Shown: piece after piece, positions 52,896-64,000 of the stretch
Layout of the letters: each line of letters starts with the position of its first letter
Position numbering within the stretch: position 1 is the first letter of the stretch
NCBI GenBank assembly: GCA_964036045.1
Contig: OZ038381.1
Location: 115,155,790-115,219,789, forward strand
DNA length: 64,000 bases
Reading direction: 5' to 3'
DNA from: Eutreptiella sp. 'Long Island Sound 2002'
Taxonomy: Eukaryota > Euglenozoa > Euglenophyceae > Eutreptiales > Eutreptiaceae
Translations under genes and position numbers: made by a program
Notes under the pieces: model-generated
The model's database searches: none
Told to the model about the DNA's origin: nothing
Seen by the model: the letters and a program-made list of their open reading frames with translations, nothing else

Positions 52896-53437
52896 CGGGG
52901 ACAGCAAGTACCCATGTGCACAAGGCTCGTTGATTGAGCCCATTTTTTTTGAACGACATCAGTCCCTGTTGTGAGTTCTTGCACTTCAATTCATGGCAAC
53001 GGCAATGTTCCTGAAGGAGTGAGAGGTTTTCTTGTGTCTACCACACAAAATGTGCATAAACAGCGAGACAATTTTGTTGTTTCAAGTTTCAAGGCGCTCA
53101 TTATAGAGACCCTGTTGTAGGTGTGTGGGTGGCACTGACACACTGTGCTTCCTTGGTGCAGCGGCGAATGAAGGTACATAGACGAACACAGCCCTCTGCT
53201 TTGGTGTCTAGAAAGAAGGCCAACGCCACTGCGCCATACACGCCTGGCCCAGGAAATTCCTTGTGCCCTGCTGCAGGCCCACTGTTACTGTACAACCTGC
53301 TGGGCACTGCCCAACAACTTGCATCTCACACTCCCTCAGACTCCATATTTTTCTGTGTGGGCCTGTCTTGGCTGCCTCAGGCGCCAGAGCTTCTGTTGCC
53401 CTCCCAACATATCCCGACTCCCTGGCCCTACAGCAAC

Positions 53438-53812
53438 ATGGAGCGCCCTGTCGTTGAATCCAGTGATGCCCGCCCCTCCTCAGTCACGCCCCCAAGTCCT
53501 CCTATGCCCCTCAGCCCAAGTGGCGCCGGACGTATCCAGGTCATTCTGGATCCAAATGCCGCGGTTGTCACAACGCAGGCCGCAGCGCAGCAGCTGGACG
53601 CCATCGATGGAAAGCTTGACGGCACGTACCTCGGCAAGCCCATTGTTGTGGCAGATCACGTGGAGGTGGTTAATGCTCTCCTCGGCCGTTGTCCACTGTG
53701 CGCCACCGTCCCATGGGGTCAGCAATTCCAGGACCCACCTAGGGGACTGAACCCCCAGTGGGGCCAGGCTCCAGATTCAACAGAGTGTCACTGCATGAGT
53801 GTTCTGACATGA
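53438..53812 (+). CDS. Hypothetical protein
   Basis: The ATG at 53438 opens MERPVVESSDARPSSVTPPSPP, a Pro/Ser-rich N-terminus followed by a folded-looking region (IQVILDPNAAVVTTQAAAQQLDAIDG...VADHVEVVNALLGRCPLC) and a stop at 53812, about 124 residues. No known domain. The open frame extends upstream, so it may be an exon. Confidence 0.3.
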   Translation: MERPVVESSDARPSSVTPPSPPMPLSPSGAGRIQVILDPNAAVVTTQAAAQQLDAIDGKLDGTYLGKPIVVADHVEVVNALLGRCPLCATVPWGQQFQDPPRGLNPQWGQAPDSTECHCMSVLT

Positions 53813-55019
53813 CATGGTTGGGGGATATGTGGTTGCAGCATGTCATTTGGCTGCTGTTTTGGAACCCTCAAACCCCAACACCCAGTGCTGTTTGGCACAC
53901 TTAATGGAGGACCAAGCATGTCCAGTGCTGTGCGTGACTAACCTGCACCAAAGCATCGGTACTCCTATGTGCAGCTTTGTATCGTTTATTGGCAGGTTTT
54001 GGCCTGTGCATGTGAGGGTTTGTGTGGTTGGTGGTTTTGAGATTGCTTCCGGTAACGTCACCCAAATGATAGGCACTGTGCGCAAAATCCAGCGCATCCT
54101 GGCAGCGTCCCTGCATGCAGGGCGCACCCAAGAGCAGGCACACTCGATCACCACAGATGCGCCCTCTAGGCACCTTGGGGACAGTCAACACTTGCAAGCC
54201 AGAATCCAGCCTCATGGGTGAGTCTAACAGTGACACACACGCGCGCGCGCATTGTCAGCCGGCTTGCTGATCCAGGTTTACTATTCCGGAACCACTCACC
54301 AGGATTGTCATCCTGTCGCGTGGGTGAACCCATCTTTCCAGCCAGATTCCAGCCACATGTGTGAGTCTGCCACTGGCACGCACCTGTGTTGCCAGCCGAC
54401 TATGTGATCCCTGCTGTCACCTCACCCACTATACACAATCAGTTCCACGCTTTGTTGGAGTACTGATCGATCGTTGCCAGCCAGATTTCAGCCCTGCGGG
54501 GGTGCACCGTGCTCTGTGCGCGCGCTGTGCGAAAAGTCCGCTGTTTTCCATCGCCGGTAGCCATTGGACCCAGGGTCCTGAATTCTGCACCCTACAGCCC
54601 CTGCTGGTACGCCAGGGATTTTTTTTTCAGTCTGATGCTTGCCGCGGGTCCCGGGGTCCTGAATTCTGCACCCCATGCTGTTTTGAATTGATCATGCATG
54701 CTTCTGTAGGTTGGTGGTGTTCAGGGGTGTTCCCCGGATAACCTGCATAATAATTGGCGCTATGCCCGCGCTGTGCTCGTGCTGTGCGAAAACGCCCCCT
54801 GCGTAGCATGTACTCGCATTACCAGCCAACTTGCTTTATCTTCCATGACTCTTCCATAACCTGCTTGCCGACTGCATCGGTACTCGTGCCCATCTTGACC
54901 CACTTTGCTTGTATTCACGACATGTGATTGGACAAGTACAAAGTGAGCAACACATGTCCATGCCATGTTACACTACACAGCTGCACATGCAACTTGCATG
55001 TGTGGGCAGCCCACCTGAC
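53813..55019. other. Stretch without a supported gene
   Basis: GGTCCTGAATTCTGCACCC occurs twice, 83 bases apart (about 54573 and 54656). No gene pattern. Confidence 0.3.
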
Positions 55020-55378
55020 AGTGGTGTGGTGTGGTGTGGTGTGGTGTGGTGTGGTGTGGTGTGGTGTGGTGTGGTGTGGTGTGGTGTGGTGTGGTGTGGT
55101 GTGGTGTGGTGTGGTGTGGTGTGGTGTGGTGTGGTGTGGTGTGGTGTGGTGTGGTGTGGTGTGGTGTGGTGTGGTGTGGTGTGGTGTGGTGTGGTGTGGT
55201 GTGGTGTGGTGTGGTGTGGTGTGGTGTGGTGTGGTGTGGTGTGGTGTGGTGTGGTGTGGTGTGGTGTGGTGTGGTGTGGTGTGGTGTGGTGTGGTGTGGT
55301 GTGGTGTGGTGTGGTGTGGTGTGGTGTGGTGTGGTGTGGTGTGGTGTGGTGTGGTGTGGTGTGGTGTGGTGTGGTGTG
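55020..55378. repeat. (GGTGT)n pentanucleotide array
   Basis: About 71 perfect copies of the 5-mer with no interruption. All six-frame open readings across it are artefacts. Confidence 0.98.
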
Positions 55379-55599
55379 CCGAAGGCGTTGTTACCAGAAG
55401 GCACTGGCCGGGATGTCTACCCACGGGTACAGGTAAACGGGAGTGCTGTGTGTCTAGCGCGCGCGCCGTGTGTAAGTGTGTGGTTATCGGTGGAAAGAGG
55501 GGTGTCGGGGAAACCTAGGTGTCACGCTCCAGGCGACTGTCGTCATCCCAGAATTTCCCGCTGTCCTCCTTCTCTCTCCGGTTGCCAGTGTAGGCGTAG

Positions 55600-57692
55600 C
55601 TCCTGCAAAACCCACGCCATCATGCTGCTCGGGCCTAGGCGGGCCTTCAGTAACGTGGCTTGCACCTCGGCGTGGGCATATCAGACTCTGATGGTCTCTT
55701 CGATGACATTGGGTATAAACTCTGTCCCCGGCGTGTGGGGCCAGAGCACTCCATGTGGGCTCGCTGCATGGAGGGGGTGCGCAAGGCTGCCGCCCACTGC
55801 TGCATTACAGCCGGCTCCCGGGGCTGGTGGTGCACCAACACAGCCCGTTTCCCCACTTTTTGATCCAGCCACTCCACAAGCTGCCCGCGAGCCGGCCCCC
55901 ACTCATGGGATTGGGCCGAGCAGGTCCACAGGTGGGGCGCCGTTTCAGGCTACGCTCCACAGAGGAGGCACGTGGTACCTGCACTGTGTTTCGGTGGGAG
56001 GACCGGTGCGCCAAGACAGTCATCGTAGGGACGTTGTCCATGCGGTGCGCTGTAATGTGGCGTTGCTGGTCACTGTTGAACTAGTCGAGGGGGAGGCCAC
56101 TTCCCGACGTGTAGTTCACTCCCCATCGGGCCTCATAGCTGACCCGCGCCGGAATTGAGGCCTGATCTTGCAACTAGTCGCTCAGCGCCGTCGGGGAGAG
56201 CTGGCACTGGTCCCGGTAGGTCACCGGGGGCAAAAAGAAAAAGGTGCAGCGGAGGAGCCATGTCAGGTCGACATTTGGCGGCTCCTGCGTCGCCGCATCT
56301 ACGCGGACGTTGAGGTCCGTTATCTAGTGCGACGGCTTGGTGACCAAGAGGACGGGGAGAGGCGGCGGCCCCCTAGGACCTTGGCATAGAGGTGGTGTAT
56401 GCCATCCCCGCAATGGCCTCCTTCGTGGTACGTCCGGATGGCCCCCACCGCTGCCTCAGAGTCCGGCACCAGCCAGTACACTCCTGGCTACTGTGCCAAT
56501 CTTCGGATGTACGTCAAGAGTATTATGGCCTTCTCTTCTTGGGAGGTTCCTACCCCGGAAGCCACGTGGGTCTTCTAGGCCCCGAGCCCGCTCTGGGCGA
56601 CCCCCGCCATTGCCATTCCGGCCGGCGTGGCCCCTGCATGCACCGCGCCTATGGTACCGCGGAAGGTTGCTAGCGCCGGTAGATCAACGAACCAAATGCC
56701 CACCCAGCTTGACGTTTTGGCCCATCACCTGCGGGGAGTCGGTGGCCAAGCTGCGCGGCGCCAGGAGGGCCAGGTCCGCATGGTGCTCACGGATGTGGGT
56801 TTGTAGGGCCGGGTAGAGCTCCGCCAGCACCTTACCCGCTCTACCGAGCCAGTAGTATAGGGGCCCCTTATGCGGGTGCCCTGGGCACTGAATTGTGTGC
56901 CACGCACTCCGCGGGGTATTTGAATTTCGCCACCGCAGCCGGGGCGATGGCTATCCAAGGCCAAGGCGGTAGCACCGCAGTGCCTGTCACCAGGGGGGTC
57001 GGCGATGCACATTCCCATTGGAAGTACGTGTCCGACAATTGTACGGACAGCCAGACGATGGTGGGTGCCCACACCCCCGCGCTTTGTAGCTGGTCCATAG
57101 ACACATGTTGGTGGTCATCCCCTAGTTGGGCGTGCGGGGGCGCATTGACTTGCACTTTGACACCCGGAAGGGCCACCAGGAGGCGATGCAGCCGGTTATC
57201 GCTTTGCAATGTATCCGGGGGCTGGCGGCATACCCGGAGCTCCGGTGTCCAGTCTTTTGCCTCCATTGTGTCCTTCATGGCAATTGTCGCCTTGACTGCA
57301 CCTCCCCTGTGGTACACGGTCTCCCCTTGGGTGGTCTTGGCCACCCGGCCCCTGATGACCGCTTCCGCAAAGTACGCGGGTACTACGGACGCGGTGGGGG
57401 TGCCCGTAGGAGGGGCTCCCGGACGGCGGTGTGGCGGGCAAGCCACGCCCTGAAGCCCGGGAACCCTTTCGGGCAGGCACCCTCTCCTTAAGGGTTCGTT
57501 CCCCTTTGACCGCGTGGTCCGCAGTGTATATGTTGCCCAGGTGCTGGTACCGCAGAGCCTGTGCCGTCTCGTAGACAGTCGGGGGACGACTATTTGCGTG
57601 ACGTCGCCGTCGGGGGGGGGGCATATACGGAGAACGACAACATGGGAGGTTTTACATTGCCGGGCTGTTTTAGTTGCCAATTTCTCAGGCAA
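55600..57692 (-). pseudogene. Decayed LINE-like element, 3' part
   Basis: On the minus strand an early block reads ALRYQHLGNIYTADHAVKGE (about 57500-57560), like the YLG strand after the LINE reverse transcriptase palm. Near the end, about 55930-55980, lies CLLCGA-stop-PETAPHLWTC, a C-x2-C-x9-H-x4-C zinc motif of LINE C-termini. The reading between needs several frame changes and crosses stops. No RT catalytic motif or RNase H was found. The sequence is far more decayed than the LINE at 27-29 kb. Confidence 0.45.
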
Positions 57693-57954
57693 AAGTATGG
57701 GTTCATATAACCGAAACCCCCCCCCCTTTTTGGGTGAAGGGTTTGCTTAGTGCACCTCACACTACCACTCCACTTAGAGAAAAATTGCCCCTTGTGTTGA
57801 GGATATGGACTTTTGTAGCCAATGTGCCACTCTTGGGAAACTTCTGATCAAGCTGGTCTTTAAGGAACCAAAAAAAATTTCTTTTCGGGTCCGCTCTTAG
57901 AGACCACCCCTCAGAGCATTATACCACTAACGACCCGACACAAGCCATTCTTGT

Positions 57955-58480
57955 CCCCTTTGATGGGCACCCTGAAGAATGCAAGGGTTACATAGCACGT
58001 CCGCCCTCATGGGGGCCCCCGAGAAGGCGGGGATGAGGTCGCCACTTTTGATTTTGTCCCCTTTGATGCGGATCCCCTAGAACGCAGGAGTTGCGTAGCA
58101 TTTCCGCCCTTATGTGGGCCCCGGAGAAGGCAGGGGTGAGGCAGCCACTTTTGCCCCATGTTGGGGACCCCCGAGAACACAGTAGTTACACAGCACCTCC
58201 GCCCTCATTTGGGCCCCCGAGAAGGCAGGGGTGAGGTAGCCTCTTTTGATTTTGTCCCCTTGTGTCGGGACACCCGAGAACATGGGGGTTACGTAGCACG
58301 TCCGCCCTTATGTGGGGCGATGAGAAGGTGGGGGTGAGGTAGCCAATTTTGATTTTGTCCCCTTTGATGGAGATCCCTCAAGAACGCATGGTTCACATAG
58401 CACTTCTGCCCTCATGTGGACCCCCGAGAAGGTAGGGGTGAAGCAGCCACCTTTGATTCTATCACCTTTGCTGGACCCCC
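57955..58480. repeat. Tandem array, about 100 bp unit
   Basis: AGCAC(or T)..CCGCCC words recur near 57994, 58098, 58190, 58291 and 58399, together with CCCGAGAAGG..GGGGTGAGG and TTTTGATTTTGTCCCC. About five imperfect copies. Confidence 0.8.
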
Positions 58481-58554
58481 CTCGATGGCAGCGGTTAGCA
58501 AGTGGAAGTTGAACTTCTGTGAGATGGAGAGTTGGGCAGAGTGAATCACGTAGG

Positions 58555-58977
58555 ACGAACAACTGCCCTTACCGGGATAGCTTCAAGTACAAGAAGGCAT
58601 TGGAGAAGGAGCGCAATGTCCCAAGGAAGTGTGCTGGTCTGATGTGCCCGGCACCAACGTTCACATTGAATATCCAATGCCACCTGTAGCTCGTGCATCC
58701 CGGATTGGACCCCGAAACAATTGAAGTAAGCGATTGTATTGTGGAGAAGCGAATTGCCTGGCCTGCTCGGAAGACAACAGCACAGAAAGGAGAAAAGGTG
58801 CGGCGGATTACCATTCATGTGGACAAGGAAGCCGAGGAAGGCAAGGGACAGGCCACAACCACGGGTGATGAAGGAGGGGACAAATATGGCACACAACAAT
58901 CTGCAAGCGAGGCCGACGAAGATTGGCGTCCAAAGCGTTGCAAGTTCGATGGGCCAGACTGCTCCGACACGGACTAG
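58555..58977 (+). pseudogene. Exon-like fragment, unrecognised
   Basis: CPYRDSFKYKKALEKERNVPRKCAGLMCP, then after a stop HPGLDPETIEVSDCIVEKRIAWPARK..., a charged stretch and an end in DGPDCSDTD (58977). The codons look protein-coding, but no family is evident. Confidence 0.3.
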
Positions 58978-61030
58978 TAGTGGTGGGACGTCCTCTACAT
59001 CATTGGAGTCTAGTTCCGAAAGCAGCAGTTCGGACAGCAATACCAAAGTGGTTGCCGCGACGGGAAAAAGAAAGTGCGCAAAAACACCGCCAAGCAACCC
59101 TGTGGGCGAGCCAAGCAAGAGCAAAGTGGGAAGACAACGGTGGCGGCTTCATTGGCAGAGAAGCAACAAGCACCACAACGGGAGCCGAGTAGCAACTCCA
59201 AAAGGCAAAGTAGTAGACGATTACTGGACGTGCACAGGGAGGTGCATAAGACGTTACATCTGGGGCTTTGGGACGAACACAGTGCAAGCAGTGCATTGAG
59301 AAGTGGATATTGTAGTGAAAGTCGTAGATGGGTCTATGCCCTAGGGAGCTTTTTTTTGGGTGCGAAGTACATGCGTCAACCGTTTCCGCGCATTGCCGCG
59401 AGAGACACAATAACACGCAACCATAGCGTGACGGACGATGTCCGTGTTGTTGGCACAACCAAATGTCTGGGATTGGGCACCTTGTGAAACACGAAACGAC
59501 TCAAAACGACCGCATTGTGGGATTGGGCTCCCCATGACGCGGTGCTCCGAAACATGAAATGATTCGAAACGACTGTATTGTGGGACTACCCAACCCATGA
59601 AGCGCTGATGTGTAGCGCGAAATTAACGACATGTACGCCTTGCAGGATTGGGCACCCTGTGAGGCACCCTCTTGGGTGTTGGGGCGCACCGAAGAGAACT
59701 CGTCCATGCCCCCCCCGCCCCCCGGCAGGGGGTCCGGGCGGCTACAACCACCATTGCATTGGTGAGGACGTAGAGTGGAGGCCTCCGTTGTTGTATGCTA
59801 ACCCTTGAGGCCAGCGCGTCCCTGGCATTCCTCCAATCTGAAATAGTAGCCTCAAGTAAGCATGCAAAGATCCGTCAATTCTCAGGCGAAGCACCCCCCC
59901 ATTTTCTTCTGCATGCCCCAAAAATCGAAAAATGCACACCTCTTCACGTCCAAGGTAACCCCCCGCGGCGCGTTTTAGAAACTTTCAGTTGCGCGCAGAC
60001 CCTCCCCCTTTTTCGAAGTGGCCAATTTTAGGCAAAACCCCATGACTTCACTTTTCGTAGAAATGCTCCTCCCCTAGTCGCCGTACGGGGTGAGGTACAC
60101 CTCCACCTGGCGGGCGGGAGCCGCCATTGCCCCCGCCTTTGGCCCGCCAGGGCCCCGCACTAGTATGGGGGTAGTCGCTGCGCGCTGGCCTGGCATCTAC
60201 ATGGTCAAGGACACCTCATTTACCACTCGCTGCAGCGTACCGATGAGGTGAGGGCACCACGGATGGTGGCTGTACTGTCCCGGGTTGAGCACGGCAGGGT
60301 AGCTCTGTTTGAGCGCTTGGTGGGCTTAGAGGGTATAGGCTTGGGACTCTCGAAAGTCGTCCTTGGCCCAAGCACCTTGCCATACCCATTCCCAGCCCCC
60401 ATCGGTGCGGACCCACCACCCGGGTCGGGCGGGGAGTCCTGCCCAAGCGGCGGTCGCTACCCATGGAGCAGCTATGGGTATAGTAACCCAATGGGCTATC
60501 AGACTTCAGACTTCAGACTTTTATGGGCCATCACCCCCAACCCCCAACCCCCCAAGCCCCCCATGATAGGCCTTTGCCCCACCCCCCCCCCAATATCACA
60601 CTTGTGCTTTGCCCCCCATATCAGAGTGCCCCCCCCCCCTTTTCTCTTGCCCAATTCTGCACCTTGCTTCCTTTGCAGACCATGACCGTAGGCATGAACT
60701 AGGTATGTGAATAACAACAGGGTCAGTTTTGCTGGTGGGCTACCCCAACGCTCAACCCGAAACCCCCCATCAGGCTTTTCTCTCCCCCCCCCCACCCTGT
60801 CCGCAAAAAAAAAACGCAAAAAAAATTAATTATTGGCTTCACGCCTTACGCAAAAATGGGTTCCGCAAAAAAAATCGCAAAAATAAAATAATTTTTGCCC
60901 CTGCCCCCCTTTTTGCAAGAATGCCAGAATCGCGGGAGAGTTTGCCCCACTGCTTGTTGTCCCCCTCTTCCGTGTCTCATGCCCCGTTCTGCACCTTGCT
61001 TTGCTTTCAGAGAATGATGTATCCAGGATT
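58978..61030. other. Stretch with short repeats, no supported gene
   Basis: GAAACGA..CATTGTGGGA words repeat two to three times at 59480-59600. Two tracts ending in TTCTGCACCTTGCTT..TTGCAG or TTTCAG (60678, 61010) look like 3' splice sites; each is followed by a very short open piece. Confidence 0.35.
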
Positions 61031-61078
61031 GTGACAAGTGTTAAAATACCGTGCGACGCACGGTAGTGGAATTTGGCT

Positions 61079-61245
61079 GCTGATGTGCCCCAAAGCAGAT
61101 AAAGGGGCTAGTTTGGGCCGTGGATATTTGAATGTGGTTGCTGATGTGCCCCAATGCAGATAAAGGGGCTAGTTCGGGATGTGCATATTTGAATGTGGCT
61201 GTTGATGTGCCCCAAAGCAGATAAAGGGGCTAGTGCAGGATATCG
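61079..61245. repeat. 61 bp tandem repeat, three copies
   Basis: GATGTGCCCCAAAGCAGATAAAGG-like blocks start near 61081, 61142 and 61205. Confidence 0.9.
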
Positions 61246-61299
61246 CGTTGCCAGTCTTTTTGTGATTGCAATTTGTTTGTTGGTTGTTGGTACAAAGGA

Positions 61300-61520
61300 G
61301 TTTTAGTACATTTCGGGGGTTTTTTTAGTACATTTCGGGGGGTTTTTTAGTACAGTTAGGGGGGTTTTTTAGTACAGTTAGGGGGTTTTTTAGTACAGTT
61401 AGGGGGGTTTTTTTAGTACATTTGGGGGGGTTTTTTAGTGCATTTCAGGGGATCGTTTAGTACATTTCCGGGGGTTTTGTAGTACGTTTTGGGGGGCTTT
61501 TTAGTACATTTCGGGGTATT
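61300..61520. repeat. Tandem array of 20-24 bp TTTTTTAGTACA units
   Basis: About ten copies of TTTTAGTACA(T/G)TT(C/A)GGGGGG with variable T and G runs. Confidence 0.9.
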
Positions 61521-61895
61521 TTCGGGGCAACGTGAGCCCTGAATCTCAGTCCAGGGAGACAGGCGATGCAGGGTCATGGAAGCACATGTGATTGTACATT
61601 CGGTGTTTTGCTTCACATTGCTCTGTGTATGTGTTTTGCATTCTTTGTGTGTCTGCTTGGAGGGGCATTCTGCTTTGCTTCACACCCCCCGATTTCAGTG
61701 GGGTCCCCCATTTAGTGTGGGGGACCCAATTTTTCCATTGTCTACCGTCTACGGTCTACCCCCCTCTCCCCGCTCTCAACTCTTCCCCTCTTTTTTTCAA
61801 TGAAACGGGGGCCCGCAGCAGTGTCTCTTCTGCCAAAAACAATTTTTTACGCAGGTGCGCCTGCTATTTTCCACATGGCATTTTTTTTCTGTCAG

Positions 61896-62340
61896 TTGGA
61901 CGACACTGTCTGCAGGGTTGGTGCCTGGGTGGGATGCAAGGGGTTCTTCGCCGGCTATGGGGGGCCCGAGAGGACGCCCAAGCACCAGAGAGTCAAGGAG
62001 AGCGAGGCTGAGGGGTACATTGTCCTACCTAAAAGGTTAGGCACCCCTACGAGCCTCTCGGTCCCTCCCCTGCCGGCAACCCCTCCTGCTTCGGCTTTCT
62101 CAAGGCTTTGGTTAGGGAAAACCCCAGAAAAGGACACAGAGGACAGAATCACTGAGCAGAGCTGTCCCGCCCCCCCCCCCTCTCCCCACATTTGCAACTA
62201 TTGAGTTGTCCTTGTTTGTACACCCCCCTTCTACACCTTGCTTCATTTCCAGATAATATGTCCTGATTCAGGGAGGAAGGATGAGGGAATCGGTGATTAT
62301 GAGGGTGCCAGCCAGGGATTTCGAGTAGAATTTGCCAGTA
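61896..62340 (+). pseudogene. Two exon-like pieces, unrecognised
   Basis: 61896-62035 follows TTTTCTGTCAG and encodes LDDTVCRVGAWVGCKGFFAGYG... up to AAAAG|GTTAG. 62253-62340 follows CTTCATTTCCAG and encodes IICPDSGRKDEGIGDYEGASQ... up to ACA|GTAAGT, a consensus donor. The two do not join in phase directly, so either an exon is missing between them or the gene is broken. Function unknown. Confidence 0.4.
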
Positions 62341-62383
62341 CAGTAAGTAATACAGTAGTTTCATTGAGTCATGGACACATTTG

Positions 62384-62637
62384 TGATGTGATGTGATGTG
62401 GTGATGTGATCTGATGTGATGTGATGTGATGTGATGTGATGTGATGTGATGTGATGTGATGTGATGTGATGTGATGTCATGTGATGTGATGTGATGTGAT
62501 GTGATGTGATGTGATGTGATGTGATGTGATGTGATGTGATGTGATGTGATGTGATGTGATGTGATGTGATGTGATGTGATGTGATGTGATGTGATGTGAT
62601 GTGATGTGATGTGATGTGATGTGATGTGATGTGATGT
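62384..62637. repeat. (GATGT)n pentanucleotide array
   Basis: About 50 copies with two or three single-base interruptions near its left end. Confidence 0.97.
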
Positions 62638-62638
62638 A

Positions 62639-63810
62639 CTGAGTCAAGTTTGTCAAAAGCTAAGGGAACTGCTTGGGACTCATCGTTATGTGAAGTTGAG
62701 GTGCACTAGAGAGAATTTGCAGCGAGTACTGGGACTCATTGGGAATGCACGCTCTCTGCAGCTCCATCTTGATAGAATTTTTGTGGGAGAGAGTGGGGAA
62801 CAGGCGCTCGCAGCGCTGAAAGATGCCCCCTCCCTGCGTACCCTGTCCCTCAATCTTTGTGAAAATTCTGTGGGAGATAGTGTGGCTCATGCGCTTGCAG
62901 CGCTGAAAGATGCCGCCTCACTGCATACCCTCTACCTCGATCTTTGTGCAAATATCGTGGGAGGCAGTGGGGCACAGGCGCTTGCAGCGCTGAAGGATGC
63001 CGCCTCACTGCATACCCTGTCCCTCGACCTTTGTGGAAATTTTGTTGGAGACAGCGGGGCACAGGCGCTTGCGGCGCTGAAGGATGCCCCCTCACTGCAT
63101 ACCCTGTCCCTCGATCTTGGTGATAATTTTGTCGGAGATAGTGGGGCACAAGTGCTTGCTGCGCTGAAGGATGCCCCCTCACTGAATACCCTGTCCCTCG
63201 ATCTTAGTGGGAATTCCATGGGAGGCAGTGGGGCACAGGCGCTTGCAGCGCTGAAGGATGCCGCCTCACTGCATACCCTATCCCTCGACCTTTGTGGAAA
63301 TTCTGTTGGAGACAGCGGGGCACAGGCGCTTGCAGCGCTGAAGGATGCCCCCTCACTGCATATGCTGTCCCCCGATCTTGGGCAGAATTCTCTGGGAGAG
63401 AGAGGGGCACAGGCGCTTGTAGCGCTGAAGGATGCCCCCTCACTGCATACCCCGTCCCTCGATCTTGGTGATAATTTTGTCGGAGATAGTGGGGCACAGG
63501 TGCTTGCAGCGCTGAAGGATGCCCCCTCAATGAATACCCTGTCCCTCGATCTTAGTGGGAATTCCATGGGAGGCAGTGGGGCACAGGCGCTTGCAGCGCT
63601 AAAGGATGCCCCCTCACTGCATACCTTGTCCCTCAATCTTAGGCAGAATTCCGTGGGAGAGAGTGGGGCACAGGCGCTTGCAGCGCTGAAGGATGCTCCC
63701 TCACTGAATACCCTGTCCCTCGACCTTAGTGGGAATTCCATGGGAGGCAGTGGGGCACAGGTGCTTGCAGCGCTGAAGGATGCCCCCTTACTGAATACCC
63801 TGAGTGTCGG
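62639..63810 (+). CDS. Leucine-rich-repeat protein, ribonuclease-inhibitor-like, partial
   Basis: Open from the end of the (GATGT)n array: LSQVCQKLRELLGTHRYVKLRC..., then about twelve 28-residue repeats of the pattern LAALKDAPSLHTLSLDLxxNxxGxSGAQA (84 bp each, mutually very similar). This is the RI-type LRR (28-mer, Asn at the turn), which forms a horseshoe used for protein binding. No in-frame ATG lies before the repeats, so it is probably a terminal or internal exon, or a broken gene. The last repeat breaks off (LNTLSVGARLREFF) into a non-coding tandem repeat, and the open frame ends at 63886. The highly uniform repeats suggest recent internal duplication or gene conversion. Confidence 0.65.
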
Positions 63811-63821
63811 CGCGCGCCTCC

Positions 63822-64000
63822 GTGAATTTTTTTACCCCTCCGTGAATTGTTTACCCCCCTCCGTGAATTATTTTACCCCTCCGTGAATTATTTACCCCCC
63901 TCCGTGAATTATTTTACCCCTCTGTGAATTATTTACCCCCCTCCGTGAATTATTTTACCCCTCCGTGAATTGTTTACCCCCTCCGTGAATTATTTTACCC
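63822..64000. repeat. 18/36 bp tandem repeat CCGTGAATTATTTTACCCC
   Basis: Alternating CCGTGAATTATTTTACCCCT and CCGTGAATTATTTACCCCC units run to the window end. The array begins exactly where the LRR pattern stops. Confidence 0.9.

Noticed and set aside
55020-55518. Long open frames (up to 375 residues) reading VVWCGVVWCGV or HTTPHHTTPHH
   Set aside because: They are translations of the (GGTGT)n array in all frames and have no non-repeat coding support.
62690-63741. Minus-strand 269-residue frame across the LRR array
   Set aside because: Shadow of the 84 bp coding repeat; the plus strand gives the recognised LRR pattern.

Overview
This window is eukaryotic nuclear DNA and looks like a mobile-element graveyard. 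The signs are spliceosomal-type exon/intron junctions, eukaryotic transposon families, LINE and chromovirus fragments, leucine-rich repeats and long microsatellites. I see no bacterial operons and no rRNA genes. A green alga is the best guess: the permuted Penelope-like element (GIY-YIG nuclease N-terminal to the reverse transcriptase, 'Chlamys' type) is known from the green lineage, protists and invertebrates, and piggyBac, chromovirus and LINE relics fit that setting. This is inference and I cannot name a species. No ordinary housekeeping gene is recognisable.

Layout. 1-3755: a decayed transposase copy (family U) split by a 2.6 kb terminal-inverted-repeat element (element 1, 88-2713) that carries a 2-oxoglutarate/Fe(II) oxygenase-like gene on the minus strand. 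4392-19393: a 15 kb TIR element (element 2) flanked by TA. It holds (i) a PhyH-like oxygenase gene, broken by a complete 7 kb Penelope-like retroelement (5115-12129) that has near-identical 551 bp terminal repeats; (ii) a coiled-coil protein plus a TET/JBP-like oxygenase fold; (iii) a DDE-like transposase of a family I do not recognise. Arrays of the palindrome TATACGGCCGTATA lie between these genes and beside both ends. 19.4-26.96 kb: exons, repeated intron-like DNA and a decayed piggyBac-like transposase, bracketed by two tandem arrays. 27-29.1 kb: LINE 3' part with RNase H. 31299-35738: a third TIR element (element 4) full of TG repeats and TTCGTACGAA palindromes. 34.8-50.2 kb: two large overlapping inverted repeats built from copies of element U (coiled coil, TET/JBP-like fold, TTATCGCG palindrome array, transposase) and of a Ty3/gypsy chromovirus integrase. 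50.5-62.4 kb: G-rich DNA, tRNA-derived repeats, a (GGTGT)n array, a decayed minus-strand LINE, several tandem repeats and a few exon-like pieces. 62.6-64 kb: a leucine-rich-repeat coding array running into an 18/36 bp tandem repeat.

How the parts fit. Two clearly different DNA elements (element 2 and U) share one gene order: coiled coil, TET/JBP-like oxygenase fold, palindrome array, DDE-like transposase. Each element family has its own palindrome (TTGGCGCGCCAA, TATACGGCCGTATA, TTATCGCGATAA, TTCGTACGAA), and every one contains two symmetric CpG sites. My most interesting reading, a hypothesis only, is that these palindromes are family-specific sites for element-encoded recognition or CpG modification/demodification. 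Most genes here are broken by frameshifts or stops, so the copies are largely relics; the Penelope-like element is the exception and looks young and intact.
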